A stretch of DNA of 10,474 nucleotides from Chitinispirillales bacterium (GTDB lineage Bacteria; Fibrobacterota; Chitinivibrionia; Chitinivibrionales; Chitinispirillaceae): NCBI GenBank assembly GCA_031254445.1, contig JAIRUL010000008.1:1-10474 (forward strand), given 5' to 3'. This document shows positions 6,880 through 10,474 of this stretch, in pieces (the stretch's first letter is position 1; the number at the start of each line of letters is the position of its first letter). Made by a program: the position numbers and the translations under genes. The notes beneath the pieces are model-generated. The model worked only from the letters and a program-made list of their open reading frames with translations. It had not been told where the DNA came from and made no database searches.

Positions 6880-6957
6880 CTTTGCCGTTGCCTTTGACTT
6901 TGATTTTGACGTTGACTTTGATTTTGACTTTGACTTTGACTTTGACTTTGACTTTGT
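6880..6957 (+). repeat. Tandem hexamer array, 13 units of CTTTGA type
   Basis: The units in register are CTTTGC, CGTTGC, two CTTTGA, TTTTGA, CGTTGA, CTTTGA, TTTTGA, four CTTTGA and CTTTGT. The left units are the most diverged and the last few are identical, as expected if recent slippage occurs next to hairpin 1. Copy B has only one such unit and copy A at least two, so the array length varies between copies. Confidence 0.9.
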
Positions 6958-7060
6958 GTGGCGGCTTTAGCCGCCACACGTTATGAAGCCGTAGGCTTCG
7001 TCTGAAAAAGATTTAAAGAATTTGACTTTAAAAGATTTAAAAGATTTAAAAGATTTTAAT
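6880..7060 (+). repeat. Composite intergenic repeat element, copy C, with expanded hexamer array
   Basis: This copy begins at the base after the STAS gene's stop codon with 13 tandem hexamers. Hairpin 1 is longer here: GTGTGGCGGCT (6956-6966) pairs with AGCCGCCACAC (6969-6979). Hairpin 2, GAAGCC (6985-6990), GTA, GGCTTC (6994-6999), is unchanged. GTCTGAAAAAGATTTAAA and TTGACTTTAAAAGATTTAAAAG (from 7022) follow, with A/T-rich near-nonamer units to about 7060. Bases 6972-7017 match 29-74 exactly. A TTGACT (7022-7027) followed by TTTAAA (7045-7050) could act as a promoter for mtaB. Confidence 0.87.
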
Positions 7061-7078
7061 AACTGCAAGGACAACAGC

Positions 7079-8425
7079 TTGTTTAATGACAACGCTACTG
7101 CGGTAACCCTATACTCCATCGGCTGCCGAACAAACCAAGAAGAAGTTGCCGCGCTGCGGGCTGAACTCTTGTCATCCGGCTATCGAATTGCCGACAACGT
7201 TGAAGATGCCGACATCGTCGTCGTCAATACATGTTCCGTAACGTCGCACACGGAGTCGAAGACGAAGCGGTTCATACAATCCATATCCCGCGTTAACCCC
7301 AAAGCTAAAATCGTAGCGACAGGCTGCTTCGCCCAGCAGCACGGCGAATCGCTGCTAAAATACCCCGGCGTGGCATGGGTTGTGGGCAACGCGGATAAAT
7401 ATCGCATCCCGTCAATCATATCAAATTCGGAAGGCGGGGCGCGCCTATCCGTCGCCAACCCCGAAAGCCCCGTTTTTTTGGGCGATAGCGTCCTCAGCCC
7501 AAAAGAGTCCGGACGCACCCGTTTCTCCCTAAAGATACAGGAGGGGTGCGATTTCCGCTGCGCCTACTGCATAGTGCCGTCCCTCCGCGGCCCGTCGCGC
7601 AGCGCGCCGAAAGAGCGGCTCGTCGACACGTTTAAGAGGGCCGTCGATATGGGGTACAAGGAGATTGTGCTGACGGGTACGCACATCGGCCAATACCGTC
7701 AACATATAGGCGGAAACAGAACCGCCAATTTAGAATCGCTGCTCGAAGGGTTCCTAAAAGTCAACGGCGACTACCGCGTCCGCCTCTCGTCCTTAGACCC
7801 GCGCGATTTGACGGACGCCGTCGTCGCGGAGGTGGGGGGGAACCCCCGCATGTGCGATCATCTCCACGTGAGCGTCCAAAGCCTGTGCGCGGATACGCTA
7901 TCGCTTATGGATAGGCCCTGCCGCGGGCTCGACGCGCTTATGGAGCGCCTGCGCGGTTTTCGCGGGCGGTACCCCGAAGCCGGCCTCGGCGCGGACTTCA
8001 TCGTCGGGCATCCGGCGGAGACGGAGGCGATGTTCGAGGAGGCCCTCTCGCGCGCCGAGGCGGTGGGCTTCACTTACGGCCACGTTTTCCGCTATTCTAA
8101 GCGCATTGGCACAAAATCGGCGAAAATGCGCGGGCAAGTCGGCGAACCTGTCAAAAAAGCCCGAAGCGCCGCTATGCTGGCTATGCTGGAAAAAAGCCGC
8201 GAAAAATTTTTATCCTTGCTATTTGCGCGCCCATTATGTATAATTATAGAATCTGAAAATCCGGTTCGGGGGGTGAGCGGAAATTATATTAAGGTGGAGG
8301 TTCCTGGCGCCGACGCCGTTAGAAACACGTGGATGAGGGTCGCTCTTACCGGCGCTCCGAGCGGGGGTTATCGCGTGGCGAATAGGCTTGAACCGGAAAA
8401 CATCACTGCAGTTTCACCAAACTAG
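7079..8425 (+). CDS. mtaB: tRNA (N6-threonylcarbamoyladenosine(37)-C2)-methylthiotransferase
   Basis: MtaB is a radical-SAM enzyme that adds a methylthio group to t6A37 of tRNAs reading ANN codons, forming ms2t6A. From the TTG at 7079 the product has 448 residues. The N-terminal methylthiotransferase domain has its three cluster cysteines: C16 in YSIGCRTNQ, C52 in VNTCSVT and C83 in ATGCFAQQ. The radical-SAM CxxxCxxC follows (C157, C161, C164 in EGCDFRCAYCIVPSLRG). A TRAM-like tail with GVSGNYIKVEVPG closes the protein. The SIGCRTNQ and CIVPSLRGPSRS signatures favour MtaB over MiaB or RimO. The start is chosen because AAGGA (7067-7071) precedes TTG 7079 by 7 nt. An in-frame TTG at 7022 would add 19 residues (LKDLKDLKD) encoded by repeat DNA. 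The HDOD gene follows 9 nt downstream. Confidence 0.93.
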   Translation: MFNDNATAVTLYSIGCRTNQEEVAALRAELLSSGYRIADNVEDADIVVVNTCSVTSHTESKTKRFIQSISRVNPKAKIVATGCFAQQHGESLLKYPGVAWVVGNADKYRIPSIISNSEGGARLSVANPESPVFLGDSVLSPKESGRTRFSLKIQEGCDFRCAYCIVPSLRGPSRSAPKERLVDTFKRAVDMGYKEIVLTGTHIGQYRQHIGGNRTANLESLLEGFLKVNGDYRVRLSSLDPRDLTDAVVAEVGGNPRMCDHLHVSVQSLCADTLSLMDRPCRGLDALMERLRGFRGRYPEAGLGADFIVGHPAETEAMFEEALSRAEAVGFTYGHVFRYSKRIGTKSAKMRGQVGEPVKKARSAAMLAMLEKSREKFLSLLFARPLCIIIESENPVRGVSGNYIKVEVPGADAVRNTWMRVALTGAPSGGYRVANRLEPENITAVSPN

Positions 8426-8434
8426 AGAAGCAAT

Positions 8435-9319
8435 ATGAGTCAAGAAAACACAGACGCGCTTGGGGTGAAGGCGCGGATTGCCGCAATCGTGGAGGATGTA
8501 GACAGCCTGCCGTCGCTGCCGTCTATCGTCATGAAGCTGATTGAAGTCGTGAACTCCCCCGATAGTTCCGCCGAGGACGCCGCCGAGCTCATAGAGAAAG
8601 ACCCGGCGCTCACGAGCAAGATGATACGCCTTGCCAACAGCGCTTTTTACGGTATTCCGCGGAGCATCTCCTCCGTTACGAGCGCGGTCGTGGTGCTGGG
8701 GTTCAACACCATACGTTCCCTTGTGCTTAGCGCCTCCGTCGCGAAGATGTTCGACGGCAAGCACACTATAGACATCGACCGCTTCTGGAAGCACTCGGTC
8801 GTCACGGCTATGGCCTCCAAAATAATCGTGCGCCACCTGATGGGCGTGAGGATGATGGATCCCGAGAGCGCTTTCTGCGCCGGCGTCCTGCACGACATAG
8901 GCATGCTCATCTTCAGCCAATACATGCCCGAAGATTACGCCAAGGTCTGCGAGTACGCAAAGGCGAACGCTGTCCCGCTCTTAGAGGCCGAAGACAAGGT
9001 CATGGGCGTCAACCACGCCTATATGGGCAAGATATTGGCCGATAAGTGGTCTCTGCCCTTAGACTTAGAAAACGCGATAGTGTACCACCACGCCCCGGGC
9101 AAAGCCGAGAAGTCCTCGCACTTAGCGCACATCATCCATTTGGCGGACATCATCTCCCACAACGTAGGCTGCAGCCACTGGGAGGGCGAGGCGTGCGCGC
9201 CGGAGTGCGAGACGTGCCGCGCCGAGTTAAAAGTAGGCGACGCCGACTACGAAAAAATCATGTTCAACATCCAGAGCTCGCTTGACAAATCGCAAGACTT
9301 CTTGGCGATACTGAAGTGA
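8435..9319 (+). CDS. HDOD domain protein
   Basis: The 294-residue product is nearly all HDOD domain, a relative of the HD phosphohydrolases used in signalling proteins. The N-terminal signature is clear: SLPSLPSIVMKLIEVV, then AAELIEKDPALTSKMIRLANSAFYG and VLGFNTIRSLVLS. The HD-like part keeps H120 (HSVVTAMAS), H153-D154 (GVLHDIGML) and a later HLAHIIHLADIIS, so metal-binding residues may survive, unlike in many HDOD proteins. No receiver, GGDEF or EAL domain is attached. A cysteine cluster near the C-terminus (C246, C254, C258, C261) is unusual and may bind a metal. The ATG at 8435 has only a weak purine stretch upstream (AGAGAAG, 8424-8430). It follows mtaB by 9 nt, so the two are probably one operon. 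The cellular role is not deducible; relatives act in motility, virulence and stress regulation. Confidence 0.9.
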   Translation: MSQENTDALGVKARIAAIVEDVDSLPSLPSIVMKLIEVVNSPDSSAEDAAELIEKDPALTSKMIRLANSAFYGIPRSISSVTSAVVVLGFNTIRSLVLSASVAKMFDGKHTIDIDRFWKHSVVTAMASKIIVRHLMGVRMMDPESAFCAGVLHDIGMLIFSQYMPEDYAKVCEYAKANAVPLLEAEDKVMGVNHAYMGKILADKWSLPLDLENAIVYHHAPGKAEKSSHLAHIIHLADIISHNVGCSHWEGEACAPECETCRAELKVGDADYEKIMFNIQSSLDKSQDFLAILK

Positions 9320-9391
9320 TGGTGATTGCGGTGTTCAATGGCGGGACGGCTTCGCCGATATTGTATAAGGGTTTTCATTGTTTATTAGATT

Positions 9392-9434
9392 CATTGCTCA
9401 TCATTGAGCGTTGAGCATTGAACGCTGGGCATTG
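9392..9434. repeat. Short 14-bp-period minisatellite upstream of ftsY
   Basis: The gap between the HDOD gene and ftsY holds CATTGCTCAT, CATTGAGCGTTGAG, CATTGAACGCTGGG and CATTG in tandem. AGCGTT and AACGCT within it can pair around an 8-nt loop. The rest of the 184-nt gap has only a small CGGC-TTC-GCCG hairpin (9347-9357) and AT-rich sequence; no clear promoter boxes for ftsY were found. Confidence 0.6.
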
Positions 9435-9503
9435 TAATAGTTAATTGTAAAACAACGCGTGTCAATATGGATGCGCCTCTCGGTAGCAGAATAATAATAA
9501 AAA

Positions 9504-10409
9504 ATGGGATTTTTTGAGAGACTAAAAGACGGGCTCGGCAAAACCCGCGCGCAGATAGCCGCGATAGTAAAAAGCGGGGGCGCGTTAGACGAAGAGTTCT
9601 TCGAGGCGCTCTCCGAGGCGCTCATTGCCGCGGATGCCGGCGCAGGCTTGGTTGACCGCATTTTCGACGACTTCCGCGGCCGGATAAAGCGCGCGGGCGT
9701 AAGTTCGCGCGGCGAGGCCTACGCGCTTATCAAGGAGATGCTCGTAGAAGACCTCACGGTCACGAGGCCCACGGAGGACTTCCCGCCGAAGCCTTGGGTC
9801 ACGCTCGTCGTGGGCGTCAACGGCGTGGGGAAGACCACGACCATCGGCAAGATGGCGCAGGAGCTGCGCGGCATGGGCAAGAAGGTGACGCTCGGCGCCG
9901 CCGACACTTTCCGCGCCGGAGCGATAGAGCAGCTCAAGGTTTGGGCCGACCGCACCGGCAGCGATTTCATAGCCCAGCACGAGGGCGCCGACGCCGCCAG
10001 CGTGGCGTTCGACGCGATGGAAGCCGCCAAGAGCAGAGGGTCGGACGTGCTGATATTGGACACCGCCGGCAGGCTCCACGTCAAGGTCAACCTGATGAAC
10101 GAGCTTGAGAAGATGCTAAGGGTCATAAAACGCAACACCCCGCACGCCCCGAACGAGATACTTCTCGTGGTAGACGCGACGACGGGCCAAAACGCCATGA
10201 ATCAGGCAGTCGCTTTCAACGAGGCCGTCGGCCTGACCGGCCTCGTCATCACAAAGCTCGACGGAACGGCAAAAGGCGGCATAGCGATAGCCCTAACGCG
10301 CCGGTTCAACATACCCATTAGGAAGATAGGGGTAGGCGAGGGGATAGAAGACTTGCAGGATTTTGACCCTAGGGCGTATGTGGAGGCGATGCTTGGAGAT
10401 ATGGGTTGA
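9504..10409 (+). CDS. ftsY: Signal recognition particle receptor FtsY
   Basis: FtsY is the membrane-associated GTPase that docks SRP-ribosome complexes at the Sec translocon. The 301-residue protein consists of the helical N domain (about 1-90) and the GTPase G domain. Visible motifs are the P-loop GVNGVGKTTT (104-113; K110), DTFRAGAIEQLKVWA (from D134, in the SRP-GTPase insertion region), DTAGR (186-190), TKLDG (250-254) and the closing GVGEGIEDLQDFDP. These distinguish FtsY from Ffh, which would carry a C-terminal M domain. The long acidic A domain of E. coli FtsY is absent; membrane contact probably relies on the N-terminal amphipathic segment (MGFFERLKDGLGKT). The ATG at 9504 follows AT-rich TAATAATAA without a Shine-Dalgarno. 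The stop codon TGA lies within the palindrome at 10406-10421. The gene appears complete. Confidence 0.96.
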   Translation: MGFFERLKDGLGKTRAQIAAIVKSGGALDEEFFEALSEALIAADAGAGLVDRIFDDFRGRIKRAGVSSRGEAYALIKEMLVEDLTVTRPTEDFPPKPWVTLVVGVNGVGKTTTIGKMAQELRGMGKKVTLGAADTFRAGAIEQLKVWADRTGSDFIAQHEGADAASVAFDAMEAAKSRGSDVLILDTAGRLHVKVNLMNELEKMLRVIKRNTPHAPNEILLVVDATTGQNAMNQAVAFNEAVGLTGLVITKLDGTAKGGIAIALTRRFNIPIRKIGVGEGIEDLQDFDPRAYVEAMLGDMG

Positions 10410-10474
10410 CTTTAAAGTCAAAGTTTTAAAATCTTTTAAATCTTTTAAATCTTTTAAATCTTTTAAATCTTTTT
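10406..10474 (-). repeat. Reverse-oriented repeat element fragment at the window end
   Basis: TTGACTTTAAAGTCAA (10406-10421) is a perfect 16-bp palindrome that contains the ftsY stop codon. After it, TCTTTTAAA repeats in tandem four times (10432-10467) plus a partial unit, the reverse complement of the TTTAAAAGA unit in the forward elements. Read on the - strand, an A-rich array leads to ACTTTGACTTT, as after GTCTGAAAAAGATTT in copy B. The two hairpins would be expected beyond the window edge. Confidence 0.75.

Noticed and set aside
6609..6977. Antisense frame encoding a long Ser-Gln repeat
   Set aside because: The SQSQ stretch is simply the hexamer array read on the - strand, continued by antisense of the STAS gene.
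1..7060. CRISPR array from the repeated intergenic blocks
   Set aside because: The copies lie thousands of bases apart with whole genes between them, their internal units are 6 and 9 bp without unique spacers, and no cas gene is present.

Overview
The window is bacterial chromosome carrying nine plausible genes, all on the + strand: one tRNA and eight protein genes, of which one is a short uncertain membrane-protein ORF. Coding DNA is GC-rich with many GCG/GGC/CTC codons, while several gaps are strikingly AT-rich and repetitive. A pyrophosphate-dependent phosphofructokinase instead of an ATP-PFK points towards a fermentative, probably anaerobic bacterium. A MutL with its own endonuclease site excludes an E. 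coli-like MutH system. Genus and phylum cannot be fixed from this sequence. Fibrobacterota, spirochaetes and PVC-type lineages fit the gene content, but this is a weak inference.

Layout. 1-152: composite repeat element A. 153-623: RNase HI (rnhA). 624-738: promoter-bearing gap. 739-2400: PPi-PFK (pfp). 2401-2646: gap with a degenerate reverse repeat, a GC-rich hairpin and a strong promoter. 2647-3720: secreted proline/alanine-rich protein of unknown function, probably translated from a leaderless mRNA. 3802-4005: possible small membrane protein overlapping a strong hairpin. 4013-4165: composite repeat B. 4178-4261: tRNA-Leu(CAG). 4335-6194: mutL. 6202-6879: double-STAS protein, coupled to mutL. 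6880-7060: composite repeat C. 7079-8425: mtaB (tRNA ms2t6A methylthiotransferase). 8435-9319: HDOD protein. 9320-9503: gap with a 14-bp minisatellite. 9504-10409: ftsY. 10406-10474: a reverse-oriented repeat running off the end.

How the genes relate. Two pairs look like operons: mutL with the STAS gene (7-nt gap) and mtaB with the HDOD gene (9-nt gap). In each, a nucleic-acid housekeeping enzyme is followed by a signalling-type protein. The other genes have no evident shared pathway.

The most interesting signal is the intergenic repeat family. Three forward copies share one module order: TTTGAC hexamers, a GTGTGGCG...CGCCACAC hairpin, a GAAGCC-GTA-GGCTTC hairpin, a GTCTGAAAAAGATTT stretch, then TTGACTTTAAAAGA with A/T-rich near-nonamer repeats. 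Each sits directly upstream of a gene reading the same way (rnhA, tRNA-Leu, mtaB). Two further pieces, in reverse orientation, abut the stop codons of pfp and ftsY. I propose a dispersed structured element that may supply a promoter. No mobile-element enzyme, CRISPR array or defence gene is visible.
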